From: CAVRQM01 sp965246915
Lineage (GTDB): Bacteria; Pseudomonadota; Alphaproteobacteria; Acetobacterales; Acetobacteraceae
DNA: 64,000 nt
Assembly (NCBI GenBank): GCA_965246915.1
Contig: CBDFGB010000016.1
Span: 62,001-126,000 of the forward strand
Direction of reading: 5' to 3'
The first letter of the stretch is position 1. Each line of letters begins with the position of its first letter. Under the pieces are notes generated by a model. The model did not search any database and was not told the origin of the DNA. It saw nothing but the letters and a program-made list of their open reading frames with translations. Made by a program: the position numbers and the translations under genes. This document shows positions 1 through 8,973 of the stretch, one piece after another.

Positions 1-311
1 ATCGATTGATACGCGCGGCCGATTTCCGGGCTCGTGCCGTCGCCGCTGAAGTGCAATTGCGCATACGACATCGCGCGCCCGAGGATTTCCTCGATTGCCT
101 CGTAGTCCGCGATCGCGCTCGCGAGCACCCGCCCGGTGTAGGTGCCGAGGCGGCCGGCATGAGCCTGCGCGAATCCCTCCGCCCTCGCTTTCGCTCCGTC
201 GAGATCGGCGGCGAGCGCCGGGCTGTCCAGCCCCGGGTAGAGGTCGGAAAGATCCCAGGACGGCAGGCTCTGATCGCCTTCGGCAGAGGCGAGCGTCTGT
301 CCGTCCGGCAT
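1..311 (-). CDS. pepF: Oligoendopeptidase F, M3 family, N-terminal part (cut by window edge)
   Basis: Only the first 103 codons are present; the gene continues beyond base 1. The start is the ATG at 311, preceded by an AAGGAGT ribosome site at 319-325 with 7-nt spacing. The translation contains a LPSWDLSDLYPG segment near residues 16-27, followed by an alpha-helical, alanine-rich stretch with YAQLHFSGD. This is the usual N-terminal domain of alphaproteobacterial PepF/M3 oligopeptidases, which degrade short cytoplasmic peptides. The zinc-binding HExxH motif lies outside the window and cannot be checked. The gene is divergent from the acyl-CoA synthetase at 372, leaving about 60 bases for both promoters. 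The family call comes from the N-terminal pattern alone. Confidence 0.72.
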   Translation of the reverse strand, partial: MPDGQTLASAEGDQSLPSWDLSDLYPGLDSPALAADLDGAKARAEGFAQAHAGRLGTYTGRVLASAIADYEAIEEILGRAMSYAQLHFSGDGTSPEIGRAYQS

Positions 312-371
312 CGGGTGTACTCCTTGACGCTGAGCGTCTGATGTAAGGTTCTGTCAGGGAACGTCAAAGGG

Positions 372-2081
372 GTGGGAGTGGCCACGGTAAGCGCGACGTC
401 AGGCGACTGGCCCAACCTCGCCGCGATGATGTTTGAGCGGGCCGCCGTGTGGGGCGATCGGCCGATGCTGCGTTGGTCCCGCGACGGCGCCTGGCACGGG
501 ATGACTTGGGATCGGTTCGCCCGGCTCGCGGCGGCGGCCGCGCGCGGGCTGCGTGCGGCGGGGATCGCCTCGGGCGACCGGGTGGTGATCGCCAGCGAGA
601 ACCGTCCGGAATGGCTGATATCCGAGGTCGCGCTTCTGTCGCTGGGGGCGGTGGTCGTGCCGGCCTACGTCACGAACACGACCGACGATCACGCCTATGT
701 CCTGGCCGACAGCGGCGCGCGGGCGGCCATCGCCTCGACGCCAGCATTGGCCTCGCGGCTCGCGACGGCTGGACCGCTCGATCTGCTGGTGCAACTCGAT
801 CCCGCGGCTGTCGCCGGCGCGCGTCACTGGGATGACCTGCTGCAGCGGGCGCACGAGCCGGCCACCGATATCGCGACCGAGGCGTCGCTGATCGGTCCGG
901 AGCGGCTCGCGTGCATCATCTACACCTCGGGCACCGGCGGCACGCCGCGCGGCGTCATGCTGCCGCATCGTTGTCTGCTGGCCAACTGTCGCGGCGCGGT
1001 GCGGCTGGTGGAACCTCTGCGCTTCCACCGGGAGGTCTATCTCTCTTTTCTGCCTGCATCGCACAGCTACGAGCACTTGGTCGGCGGCTTCTTCCTGCCG
1101 AGCCAGGGCGTCGAGATCGCCTATGGACGGGGCGCGGAACATCTGGCCGCCGACATGCTCGCGGTCCGGCCGACCGTGATGACCGTGGTGCCGCGCGTGC
1201 TGGAGGTGATCCGCGCGCGTGTTCTGGGTCAGGTGGCCCGTGGACCGACGTGGCGTCGCGTCCTGTTCGATCTCGCGATCCGGCTCGGCGAGCATCGCGC
1301 CGAGGGGGCGCGTCTGGGGCCGGTGGGCTGGGTCGCCGACCGGGCGCTCGATCGGCTGGTGCGGCGCAAGGTTCGGGAGAGGTTCGGCGGAAAGTTTCGG
1401 GCGATGATGTCGGGCGGCGCGCGGCTCGAGCCCGACGTGGGACGGTTCTTCCAGGCGCTCGGGATCGCCGTGATGCAGGGGTACGGACAGACCGAGGCAG
1501 GGCCGGTGATTTCCGCCAATCCCCCGGACGCCACCCGCATCGACACGGTCGGCCGGCCGCTTGAGGGCGTGGAGGTGTGCATCGCTGAAGATGGCGAGAT
1601 CTTGGTCCGAGGCGCACTGGTGATGGACGGCTACTGGCAGCGGCCGGAGGAGACGCGGGCGGCGATACGCGACTTCTGGCTGCACACCGGCGATATCGGC
1701 ACGCTGGACGCGGACGGCTATCTGCGCATTACGGATCGCAAGAAGGACATGATCGTATTGTCGAGCGGCGAGAAGGTGGCGCCCGCGCGCGTCGAGGGCA
1801 AGCTGGTCGCCAGGCCCGAGATCGCCCAAGCCGTGGTGTTTGGTGAGGGCGGCGCCGGCCTCGCGGCACTCGTTGTCGCGGCGGAGGGCTGCGACGAGAC
1901 GGCGGTCGCCGCGGCCGTCGCCGAGGTCAACATGCGCCTCGCGATGCATGAGCGGATACGGCGGCATGCGGTGGTCGACGCCTTCACCATCGATAACCGG
2001 CTGCTGACGGCGACGCAGAAAGTGCGGCGGCATTTGGTGATGGCCGAGCATGCGGAGCTGGTCGGCCAGCTCACCGGCTGA
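372..2081 (+). CDS. Long-chain acyl-CoA synthetase (AMP-forming)
   Basis: This 569-residue protein starts at a GTG. It belongs to the ANL superfamily, which activates fatty acids to acyl-CoA through an acyl-adenylate. Visible motifs are the phosphate-binding YTSGTGGTPRG loop (about residues 184-194), the GYGQTEAGP adenine/acyl motif (about 369-377), HTGDIG (about 438) with the ATP-binding Asp, and the hinge segment DRKKDMI with downstream SSGEKVAP. The long region between the P-loop and GYGQTE, and the C-terminal part that keeps DRKKD and GEK, place it with the long-chain FadD/FAA-type enzymes rather than acetyl-CoA synthetase. No membrane segment is obvious. It stands alone, divergent from pepF. 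Substrate chain length cannot be read from sequence. Confidence 0.85.
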   Translation: MGVATVSATSGDWPNLAAMMFERAAVWGDRPMLRWSRDGAWHGMTWDRFARLAAAAARGLRAAGIASGDRVVIASENRPEWLISEVALLSLGAVVVPAYVTNTTDDHAYVLADSGARAAIASTPALASRLATAGPLDLLVQLDPAAVAGARHWDDLLQRAHEPATDIATEASLIGPERLACIIYTSGTGGTPRGVMLPHRCLLANCRGAVRLVEPLRFHREVYLSFLPASHSYEHLVGGFFLPSQGVEIAYGRGAEHLAADMLAVRPTVMTVVPRVLEVIRARVLGQVARGPTWRRVLFDLAIRLGEHRAEGARLGPVGWVADRALDRLVRRKVRERFGGKFRAMMSGGARLEPDVGRFFQALGIAVMQGYGQTEAGPVISANPPDATRIDTVGRPLEGVEVCIAEDGEILVRGALVMDGYWQRPEETRAAIRDFWLHTGDIGTLDADGYLRITDRKKDMIVLSSGEKVAPARVEGKLVARPEIAQAVVFGEGGAGLAALVVAAEGCDETAVAAAVAEVNMRLAMHERIRRHAVVDAFTIDNRLLTATQKVRRHLVMAEHAELVGQLTG

Positions 2082-2134
2082 CGCGCGCTCGAATTTTTGT
2101 TGCTTGCCCGTTTCCATGAGAGCAAGGTCGAGTG

Positions 2135-2503
2135 ATGAAAAAGCCGCGCCTGCTTCTGGTGGAAGACGAGTTCTTGATCCGGTTGACGCTGGTCGACGCG
2201 CTCGCCGACGAAGGGTTCGACGTCGTCGAAGCGGAGTCCGGCGACGAGGCTCTGGCAATCATCGGCGGCCCGACTCGATTTTCCTTGCTGGTGACGGATG
2301 TGCAATTGCCAGGCACCCTGAATGGGATCGCCCTCGCCGATGCCGCGCGCCTGCATGATCCGCATTTGCCGGTGCTGTTCATGACGGGCCGGCCCGATAT
2401 GGTCAGCCGAGCCGCGGCGACGCCGCACGAGGCGGTGGTCAGCAAGCCGTACGTGCCGTCCGACATCTGCGAGGCGGCGCGACGCTTGCTTGACGCGCTT
2501 TAG
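2135..2503 (+). CDS. Single-domain response regulator (CheY-like receiver)
   Basis: The 122-residue protein is only a receiver domain. Residues that define it are the acidic pair ED at about 10-11, the phospho-acceptor Asp55 in LLVTDVQLPG, the switch Thr84 in FMTGRP and Lys104 in SKPY. No output domain follows, so it must act by protein contact or phosphotransfer. I chose ATG 2135 because AAGG at 2124-2127 has proper spacing; a GTG immediately upstream at 2132 is possible. No histidine kinase is nearby, so the partner is unknown. Receivers of this type are often close to FixJ/PAS-kinase-associated regulators in Alphaproteobacteria. Confidence 0.85.
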   Translation: MKKPRLLLVEDEFLIRLTLVDALADEGFDVVEAESGDEALAIIGGPTRFSLLVTDVQLPGTLNGIALADAARLHDPHLPVLFMTGRPDMVSRAAATPHEAVVSKPYVPSDICEAARRLLDAL

Positions 2504-2602
2504 TCGGCGGGAGGGCGGCGAAAAGACCCTCTCTTCGCCACCGGGAGTTCACCGTGCCGCCGCAATCGCCCGACATGGTTCGCGTGACCAAAGGAGGTCA
2601 CA

Positions 2603-2815
2603 ATGGCCATACGCAAAACACGCGACGCCGTCTCGATCGGATTGATGCTGGCGATTTCGGCCCTGGTGTCCGGCTGCTTCTACGGACCGCCACCCCGCTA
2701 TGCCGCGCCTGGCTGGTCCCCTCCTCAGTATGCGTATCGTCCGGCGCCATATGACGGGTATGGGTATGACCACGACCGGAGTCATGGCTATGGACGGCAC
2801 GCCGAGTGGCGATGA
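2603..2815 (+). CDS. Small Tyr/Gly/Pro-rich lipoprotein
   Basis: This 70-residue protein has a short basic N-terminus, a hydrophobic helix and a lipobox ending in LVSGC, so the mature protein should be acylated at Cys25. The exported part of about 45 residues is rich in Tyr, Pro, Gly and His and ends in a GYGYDHDRSHGYG-like stretch. A near-perfect AAAGGAGGT ribosome site lies at 2590-2598 before the ATG, suggesting strong translation. I do not recognise a named family. Similar short tyrosine-rich lipoproteins of unknown function are common in this group. It follows the receiver gene on the same strand but with about 100 bases between, so co-transcription is uncertain. Confidence 0.7.
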   Translation: MAIRKTRDAVSIGLMLAISALVSGCFYGPPPRYAAPGWSPPQYAYRPAPYDGYGYDHDRSHGYGRHAEWR

Positions 2816-2872
2816 CGGCGCGCGGCCGACGAGGTCACGCGGGAGAGTGACGCGCTTTTGCGAGCGTTGCCG

Positions 2873-4042
2873 TCAGACGACGTTGCGTTCGCGGAGTGGC
2901 TGATTTGCGATCACCCGCGCCCAGCCGAGCGGCGCCATGTCGATCGTCTCGTATCCGCCAGTCGCGATCAGTTCGGCAACGCCGCGTCCGACCGCCGGTG
3001 AGTGCTGCATGCCGTGGCCGCTGAAACCCGCAGCGTGGATCACGTTGGTCGCGCCGGGATGCGCGCCGACGATGCCGTTGTGGTCGAACAGGTTGACCTC
3101 GTAGTAGCCGGCCCACGAACCGCTGATGCGCACCGCCTCGAACGCCGGGACGCGCGCGGCCAGCACGGGCCAGATAATGTCGGTGAACATCGCCTCGTCG
3201 ACCTCCAACGGCGGCTCGTCCGGATCGGCCTCGCCGTCGACCGGAGAGCGTCCGGTCATGAAGACCCGTCCCTCCGGACGGAACCAGACGCCGCTCGGGT
3301 CGATGACCAGCGGACAATTCGGCAGCGCCTCGCGACACGACAGCACATAGACCATGCGCTTGCGTGGCCGGATCGGCAGGTCGAGATCGAGCCACGACGC
3401 GACACGACCGGCCCATGGGCCGGCGGCGTTGACCGCGAGGTCGCAGGGTATCGTCGACCCATCATCCAGACGCACGCCGGTCACCTCGTTGCCGGATTGG
3501 ACGAAGCCGGAGGCTTGCGCGTGAACGTAGACGACGCCCAGCGCCCGCGCCTTACGCCGGAACGCGGCGAGCAGGCCGGGGCCGTCGAACCAGCCTTCCC
3601 GCGAGAGACCAAGCGAGCCCTCCGCGATGCCCTCGGTCGATAGCCATGGAAATCGCTCGTGCAACACTTCGGGCGAGCAGAGGAGGACATCCGCGTCGGC
3701 GGCGCGCTGAACCGCATGATTGTCACGAAGGATCGAAAGCCCGGCCGTGCTGGCCAGGAACAGATAGCCGCCGAGCCGGAGCGACAAGTCCGGGCGCTCG
3801 CCGTCGACTTCGAGCGCGTCCGGCGCGGATCGTAGGAAGTGCAGGCCGAACTGCGACATCGCGATGTTGACGGGCGTGGAGAACTGCTCGCGGATGGAGC
3901 TGCAGGACAGCGCCGAGGATGCGCGCGCATAGGTCGGGTCGCGCTCGACGACGGTGACGCGGGCCTGGGTGCCGTAGCGGAGGGCGAGGTGGTAGGCGAT
4001 GGAGGAGCCGATCGCCCCGCCGCCGACGATGACGACGTTCAT
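2873..4042 (-). CDS. FAD-dependent oxidoreductase, DAO (D-amino acid oxidase-like) family
   Basis: The 389-residue protein opens with the dinucleotide-binding GGGAIGSS motif (about residues 7-14) and has an ERD FAD-ribose acidic end near residue 33, then the substrate-binding domain typical of glycine/sarcosine/D-amino acid oxidases. Near the C-terminus it carries the second FAD motif with GFSGHGMQHSPAVGR. The family oxidises amino or N-methylamino acids to imines, with electrons passed to O2 or a carrier. Its position 204 bases downstream of hutU on the same strand suggests it could be co-transcribed with the histidine genes, but no histidine-pathway step needs it. It may instead be an independent amino-acid or N-methyl-amino-acid dehydrogenase. 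Substrate is not predictable. Confidence 0.78.
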   Translation of the reverse strand: MNVVIVGGGAIGSSIAYHLALRYGTQARVTVVERDPTYARASSALSCSSIREQFSTPVNIAMSQFGLHFLRSAPDALEVDGERPDLSLRLGGYLFLASTAGLSILRDNHAVQRAADADVLLCSPEVLHERFPWLSTEGIAEGSLGLSREGWFDGPGLLAAFRRKARALGVVYVHAQASGFVQSGNEVTGVRLDDGSTIPCDLAVNAAGPWAGRVASWLDLDLPIRPRKRMVYVLSCREALPNCPLVIDPSGVWFRPEGRVFMTGRSPVDGEADPDEPPLEVDEAMFTDIIWPVLAARVPAFEAVRISGSWAGYYEVNLFDHNGIVGAHPGATNVIHAAGFSGHGMQHSPAVGRGVAELIATGGYETIDMAPLGWARVIANQPLRERNVV

Positions 4043-4106
4043 GGGTTAGATTTCCTCGTCCAGCCGGCCGGGGCCGAATCTGCAAACCCCGGTCGCGGAC
4101 ACCGAC

Positions 4107-4232
4107 CCACATGTGGCGGCGTCATTGTCGCCAACGAAATAAATGATGTGGTGTTGGCAGGCGAAACTCTTGACGCGATGCCAGGGCATGGTCGTGGCGA
4201 GGCTGCTCACGTGCGAGGGGCCCATGTGGGTC
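4107..4232 (-). other. Gap between hutU and the flavoprotein gene, with separated inverted repeat
   Basis: In the 204-base gap there is a 10-bp palindrome CCACATGTGG at 4107-4116. A 10-bp arm GACCCACATG at 4104-4113 is matched by its exact complement CATGTGGGTC at 4223-4232. This could be a pair of regulator half-sites or a long-stem RNA element. It does not look like a standard terminator because there is no T-run. The function is unknown; this is a pattern observation only. Confidence 0.3.
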
Positions 4233-4246
4233 CATAATTTACCTCA

Positions 4247-5914
4247 TCACGCCAAAGAAGGCAGGTTCAACCCCTGCCCGCGGGCGCAGGCGACCGCCTC
4301 GGCGTAGCCCGCGTCGGCGTGGCGCATCACCCCGGTCGCGGGGTCGTTCCACAGCACTCGCTCCAGCCGCCGCGCCGCCTCGGGCGTGCCGTCGGCCACG
4401 ATGACCATGCCGGCGTGCTGCGAGAACCCCATGCCGACGCCGCCGCCGTGGTGCAGGCTGACCCAAGTCGCGCCGCTCGCGGTATTCAGCAACGCGTTCA
4501 GAAGCGGCCAGTCCGACACTGCATCCGACCCATCGGCCATCGCCTCGGTCTCGCGATTGGGGCTCGCGACCGAGCCGCTGTCGAGATGGTCGCGGCCGAT
4601 CACGATCGGCGCTTTCAACTCACCCGACGCGACCATCTCGTTGAACGCCAGACCGAGACGGTGACGCTGGCCGAGACCGACCCAGCAGATGCGCGCCGGA
4701 AGTCCTTGGAACGTGATCCGCTCGCGCGCCATGTCGAGCCAATGGTGTAAATGCGCATCGTCGGGAATCAGCTCGCGGACCTTCGCGTCGGTGCGAAAAA
4801 TGTCCTCGGGATCGCCAGACAGGGCGGCCCAGCGAAACGGGCCGATGCCACGACAGAACAATGGCCGGATGTACGCCGGCACGAACCCGGGAAAATCGAA
4901 AGCGTCGATCAGACCCTCGTCCTTGGCGACCTGCCGGATATTGTTGCCGTAATCGAGCGTCGGCACGCCGAGGCGGTGGAAGTCCAGCATCGCCTGCACC
5001 TGCACCCGCATAGACGCGCGCGCCGCGGCCTCCACCGCGCCCGGATCGCTGTCGCGCCGGCTCGCCCATTCGTCGAGAGTCCAGCCGGCTGGAAGGTAGC
5101 CGTTCAGCGGATCATGCGCGCTGGTCTGGTCGGTCACGACGTCCGGCCGCTCGCCGCGCCGCACCAGTTCCGGAAAAATGTCCGCGGCGTTGCCCAGCAG
5201 GCCGATCGAGACCGCTTCGCCGTTCGCGCAGGCCTGCTTCACCCAACGCAACGCCTCGTCGAGATCGTTCGTGTGGCGATCGACATAGCCGGTGCGCAGC
5301 CGCATCTCGATCCGGCTCGGCTGGCACTCCACGGCTATCATGCTCGCCCCGGCCATCGTGGCGGCCAGCGGCTGCGCGCCGCCCATGCCGCCAAGGCCAC
5401 CCGTCAAAATCCAGCGGCCGGCGAGGCTGCCGCCGAAATGACGGCGGCCGACCTCGACGAATGTTTCGTAGGTCCCCTGCACGATCCCCTGGCTGCCGAT
5501 ATAGATCCACGAACCGGCGGTCATCTGGCCGTACATCATGAGGCCGAGACGATCGAGCTCGTGGAAGTGCGTCCAGGTCGCCCAGTGCGGCACGAGGTTG
5601 CTGTTGGCGATCAGCACGCGCGGCGCGTCGGCATGGGTGCGGAACACGCCGACGGGCTTGCCGGACTGCACCAGGAGCGTCTCGTCCTCGCCCAGGTTAC
5701 GCAGCGCGGCGCAGATGCGGTCGAATGCCGGCCAGTCGCGCGCCGCGCGGCCGATCCCGCCATAGACGACCAGCTCCTGCGGCCGCTCCGCCACGTCGGG
5801 ATCGAGGTTGTTCATCAGCATCCGCAGCGCCGCCTCGGTGGTCCAACTGCGGCAGCTGCGTTCGGTGCCGCGGGGGGCGCGGATCACGCGCTGATTGTCG
5901 AGGCGGTCGGTCAT
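4247..5914 (-). CDS. hutU: Urocanate hydratase
   Basis: Second step of histidine degradation: urocanate to 4-imidazolone-5-propionate, using tightly bound NAD+ as an electrophile. The 555-residue length matches the family (about 557). Characteristic stretches are the VVYGGIGRAAR segment with Tyr51, the glycine-rich NAD site GGLGGMGGAQPLA, YVDRHTNDL, YGNNIRQ, and the C-terminal LHHGGGVGMGFSQHAG. The ATG at 5914 overlaps the hutI stop as ATGA (5911-5914). This fixes the start even though the frame is open for another 32 codons upstream. The gene is translationally coupled to hutI. No hutH, hutG or hutC regulator is within this window. Confidence 0.95.
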   Translation of the reverse strand: MTDRLDNQRVIRAPRGTERSCRSWTTEAALRMLMNNLDPDVAERPQELVVYGGIGRAARDWPAFDRICAALRNLGEDETLLVQSGKPVGVFRTHADAPRVLIANSNLVPHWATWTHFHELDRLGLMMYGQMTAGSWIYIGSQGIVQGTYETFVEVGRRHFGGSLAGRWILTGGLGGMGGAQPLAATMAGASMIAVECQPSRIEMRLRTGYVDRHTNDLDEALRWVKQACANGEAVSIGLLGNAADIFPELVRRGERPDVVTDQTSAHDPLNGYLPAGWTLDEWASRRDSDPGAVEAAARASMRVQVQAMLDFHRLGVPTLDYGNNIRQVAKDEGLIDAFDFPGFVPAYIRPLFCRGIGPFRWAALSGDPEDIFRTDAKVRELIPDDAHLHHWLDMARERITFQGLPARICWVGLGQRHRLGLAFNEMVASGELKAPIVIGRDHLDSGSVASPNRETEAMADGSDAVSDWPLLNALLNTASGATWVSLHHGGGVGMGFSQHAGMVIVADGTPEAARRLERVLWNDPATGVMRHADAGYAEAVACARGQGLNLPSLA

Positions 5915-7122
5915 GTCGCACCTTTCGTGACACGGCCGCCTTGCATGACGAGTTCGGCCCGATTCAGGCCGATCGCATACGCGAGCTCGGCCGGGTGGTC
6001 GATCCGCCACAGCACCAGATCGGCACGCTTTCCGGCCGCCAGCACGCCGCGATCGGCCAGACCGAGCGCCCGCGCCGCGTGGCGGGTCACGCCGGCAAGC
6101 GCCTCCTCGGGCGTGAGGCGGAACAGGGTGCAGGCCATGTTGAGCACGAGCAGGATCGAGGCGAGCGGCGACGAGCCGGGGTTGCAGTCCGTGGCGATGG
6201 CGATCGGCACGCCGGCATCGCGCAACGCGGCCACGGGCGGCGCCTGAGTCTCCCGCAAATAGTAGTAGGCGCCTGGCAGCACCACCGCGACCGTACCGGC
6301 CTTCGCCATGGCGTCCACTCCCGCCTGGTCGAGGTATTCGAGATGATCGGCCGACAATGCGCCGTGCCGCGCGGCCAGCGCCGCTCCGCCGAGGTTGGAC
6401 AATTGCTCTGCGTGCAGCTTCACAGGCAATCCGTGCGCCCGCGCGGCCTCGAAGACACGCTCGACCTGGGCCGGTGAAAAGGCGATGCCCTCGCAGAACG
6501 CATCGACGGCATCGGCCAGGCGCGCCGCAGCGGCGGCGGGGATCATCTCCTCGCAGACGAGACGGATGTAGTCGTCAGCCGAGTGTTCCGGTGGGACGGC
6601 GTGCGCGGCGAGCAGTGTCGTACGAACGTCGAGCGGGCGTATCGTCGCGAGTTGTCGGGCGGCGCCGAGCAGGCGGAGTTCGGTCTCGGGGGTCAGCCCG
6701 TAGCCCGATTTGATTTCGATGGTCGTGACACCCTCGGCCAACAGCGCGCCCAGACGCGGCAGCGCCGCCGCGACCAGCTCGTCCTGGCTGAGCGCGCGGG
6801 TCGCCCGCACGGTCGACAGGATACCGCCGCCGGCGCGGGCGATCTCCTCGTAAGTCGCGCCGAGGAGCCGTTGCTCGAACTCGCGGGCGCGACTGCCGCC
6901 ATGGACGAGATGAGTGTGGCAGTCGATCAGGCCGGGGGTCAGGACCCCGCCCCGGCCGTCGTGAATGACCCGCGCGGCCCCCGGCAGCGCCGCGCGCGGG
7001 CCGACATAGGATAGGACACCGTCGGTGATCGCGACCGCCGCGTCCTCAATCAGGCCGTAGCTTTGGCCGCCCATAGTAGCGGCGTTGACGTTGACGAAGA
7101 CGAAATCGTGCCCAGTGGTCAT
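5911..7122 (-). CDS. hutI: Imidazolonepropionase
   Basis: Third step of histidine degradation: hydrolysis of 4-imidazolone-5-propionate to N-formimino-L-glutamate in the cytoplasm. The protein has 403 residues, normal for HutI. It is an amidohydrolase with the metal ligands HTH in LIDCHTHLVHGG, the substrate arm GGGILSTV, KLHAEQLSN with a metal His, HLEYL, and the conserved Asp in IATDCNPGS. It precedes hutU with a 4-base overlap. The 189-base gap up to the divergent M20 gene at 7312 must hold the hut promoter; it contains a short inverted repeat ACCAAC/GTTGGT at 7156-7175 that could be an operator. Confidence 0.95.
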   Translation of the reverse strand: MTTGHDFVFVNVNAATMGGQSYGLIEDAAVAITDGVLSYVGPRAALPGAARVIHDGRGGVLTPGLIDCHTHLVHGGSRAREFEQRLLGATYEEIARAGGGILSTVRATRALSQDELVAAALPRLGALLAEGVTTIEIKSGYGLTPETELRLLGAARQLATIRPLDVRTTLLAAHAVPPEHSADDYIRLVCEEMIPAAAAARLADAVDAFCEGIAFSPAQVERVFEAARAHGLPVKLHAEQLSNLGGAALAARHGALSADHLEYLDQAGVDAMAKAGTVAVVLPGAYYYLRETQAPPVAALRDAGVPIAIATDCNPGSSPLASILLVLNMACTLFRLTPEEALAGVTRHAARALGLADRGVLAAGKRADLVLWRIDHPAELAYAIGLNRAELVMQGGRVTKGAT

Positions 7123-7311
7123 GCCATAGGATCAGCCAGCCGATCGCGAGAGGCAACCAACGGGATTCAGTTGGTCCGCAGCGCAGGGGCATCGGGCGCA
7201 GCGAGCCTCGGCACTCCGGCATCCTAGAATCAGATACGGCCGTCGGCCGCGCTGCTTTCGTTCGGCTCAAGCGCTTTTCGCCACACGACCGAGCGGCTAG
7301 GGTGACGGTCG

Positions 7312-8973
7312 ATGGACACCCCAACTCCAAGCCTCTCCGCGCTCGGACGGCGCGCGCGTGACGTTGCCGTCGCGATGACCGGCTGGCCGAGCGTCACGGG
7401 GACGCCCGGCGAGGCCGCGTTCCCGCACCGTCTGGCGGAACTGCTGCGCGCGCATCCGTACTTTCGGGATAATCCCGAGCATTGCGACGTGCTGCCGATA
7501 CCCGGTGACCCGCATGGCCGGGCCAACGTCATGGCGCTCGTGCGCGGACAAGGCGACGCCGTGGTGACTCTGTCGGGCCATTTCGATACGGTCCCGGTAG
7601 ACGATTATACCGATCTTGCCGGTCTTTCGACGCACCCCGAGGCCTTGCGGGAGGCGCTGCTTGCCCGGCTGGCCACCACGGGCGGTCACAAGCTCGCGCA
7701 GGCCGATCTGGCCTCCGGCGATTTTCTTCCGGGTCGCGGGCTGCTCGACATGAAATCGGGCCTCGCCGCCGGGATCGCGGTGCTGGAGGCGTTCGCGGCC
7801 GATCCGAACCGCCAGGGCAATCTGCTGCTGATCGCCACTCCCGACGAAGAAGATCGCTCGGCTGGTATGCGGGCGGCCGCCGATGCGCTTCCCGACGTGT
7901 TCGCGCAGCTCGGGCTGCATCCCGTGTTGGGGCTCAACCTCGACGCGCTGATCGACAACGGCGATGGCGGCGAAGGACGCGTCGTGGCGCTGGGATGCAT
8001 CGGCAAGCTGCTGCTGTCGGCGTTCGTGGTCGGCCGCGACGCGCACGCCTGCTATCCACTGAACGGTGTCAACGCGGCGTATCTGGGAGCCGAACTGGTC
8101 TGCGCGCTCGAATACGCACCGGAGCTTGGCGAGGAATCTGCCGGTGAGCTTGCGTCGCCACCGACGGCTCTCAGCAGCCGCGACCTCAAGACCGTCTATA
8201 ATGTGACGACGCCAAGCCGGGCCTGGATCACCTGGAACGTATTGACGCAACGCCGCACTGCCGCCGACGTCCTGCGCATCGCCACCGAACTCGCGCGCGA
8301 GGCGACGCAGCGGGCACGAACCCGGCTCGAGGAGCGGGCGGCACGGCTGGAGGCGGGGCCGACGCTGGGTGCCGGCTGGGACGACGTGCCGGTGATCCCG
8401 TTCGCGGAATTGCGCGCTCGGTCCGCAAGTCGCGACCCAGGTTTCGTGCAGCGTTTTGCGACCGCCGCCGTGGAACTGATGGCAAGGCCCGATCTCGATC
8501 TTCCGTCGCGCTGCCGCGTGTTGACCGAACTGACCTGGGACGCATCCGGCCTCGAAGGTCCGGCGGTGGTGCTGGGATTCGCGTCGATGCCGTACCCGGC
8601 AGTGAACATGCCCGACACGCCGCGGTCGCACGCCATGGAGGCGAAAGTGCGGCGGGTGGCGGCACAGGCGTCGGCGCGCCATGGCGTCTCGATCATGCCA
8701 GTGCGCCATCTCGAAGTCATCGTCGATATGAGCTTTCTCGGCCAGGTCGACGCGGACGATCTGCGACGCACGGCGGAAAACACGCCGATCTGGGGCAGCA
8801 GCATCCGCTGGGATTTGGACCGGCCGGCGACGCCGGGCATTCCGATGCTGAATGTCGGGCCGTGGGGCCGGGACTACCATCACTGGCTCGAACGGGTGCA
8901 TCAGCCCTACGCGTTCGGCGTGCTGCCGGAATTGGTGCGCGATCTTGCCGCCGCCGCACTGGAGGAGGCGTGA
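7312..8973 (+). CDS. M20 metallohydrolase, RocB-like
   Basis: The 553-residue protein resembles RocB, the M20-family arginine-utilisation protein of Bacillus, in length and motif order: WPSVTGTPGE near the N-terminus, HFDTV with metal ligands His90 and Asp92, GRGLLDMKSG with bridging Asp146, and ATPDEED with the general base/metal Glu179-Glu180. M20 enzymes hydrolyse amide bonds of peptides, N-acyl or N-carbamoyl amino acids. It is the first gene of the sarcosine oxidase operon: its TGA overlaps the soxB GTG (8970-8973), so the two are translationally coupled. An attractive inference is that it releases the amine or N-methyl amino acid that sarcosine oxidase uses. The exact substrate is unknown. 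Confidence 0.75.
   Translation: MDTPTPSLSALGRRARDVAVAMTGWPSVTGTPGEAAFPHRLAELLRAHPYFRDNPEHCDVLPIPGDPHGRANVMALVRGQGDAVVTLSGHFDTVPVDDYTDLAGLSTHPEALREALLARLATTGGHKLAQADLASGDFLPGRGLLDMKSGLAAGIAVLEAFAADPNRQGNLLLIATPDEEDRSAGMRAAADALPDVFAQLGLHPVLGLNLDALIDNGDGGEGRVVALGCIGKLLLSAFVVGRDAHACYPLNGVNAAYLGAELVCALEYAPELGEESAGELASPPTALSSRDLKTVYNVTTPSRAWITWNVLTQRRTAADVLRIATELAREATQRARTRLEERAARLEAGPTLGAGWDDVPVIPFAELRARSASRDPGFVQRFATAAVELMARPDLDLPSRCRVLTELTWDASGLEGPAVVLGFASMPYPAVNMPDTPRSHAMEAKVRRVAAQASARHGVSIMPVRHLEVIVDMSFLGQVDADDLRRTAENTPIWGSSIRWDLDRPATPGIPMLNVGPWGRDYHHWLERVHQPYAFGVLPELVRDLAAAALEEA

Noticed and set aside
399..2258. Long open frame opposite the acyl-CoA synthetase
   Set aside because: The translation is rich in Arg, His and Pro with no domain pattern; it is the antisense of a clear coding gene in GC-rich DNA.
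4751..6247. Long plus-strand frame opposite hutU
   Set aside because: It has no recognisable domains and mirrors the codon structure of hutU, which has complete family motifs.
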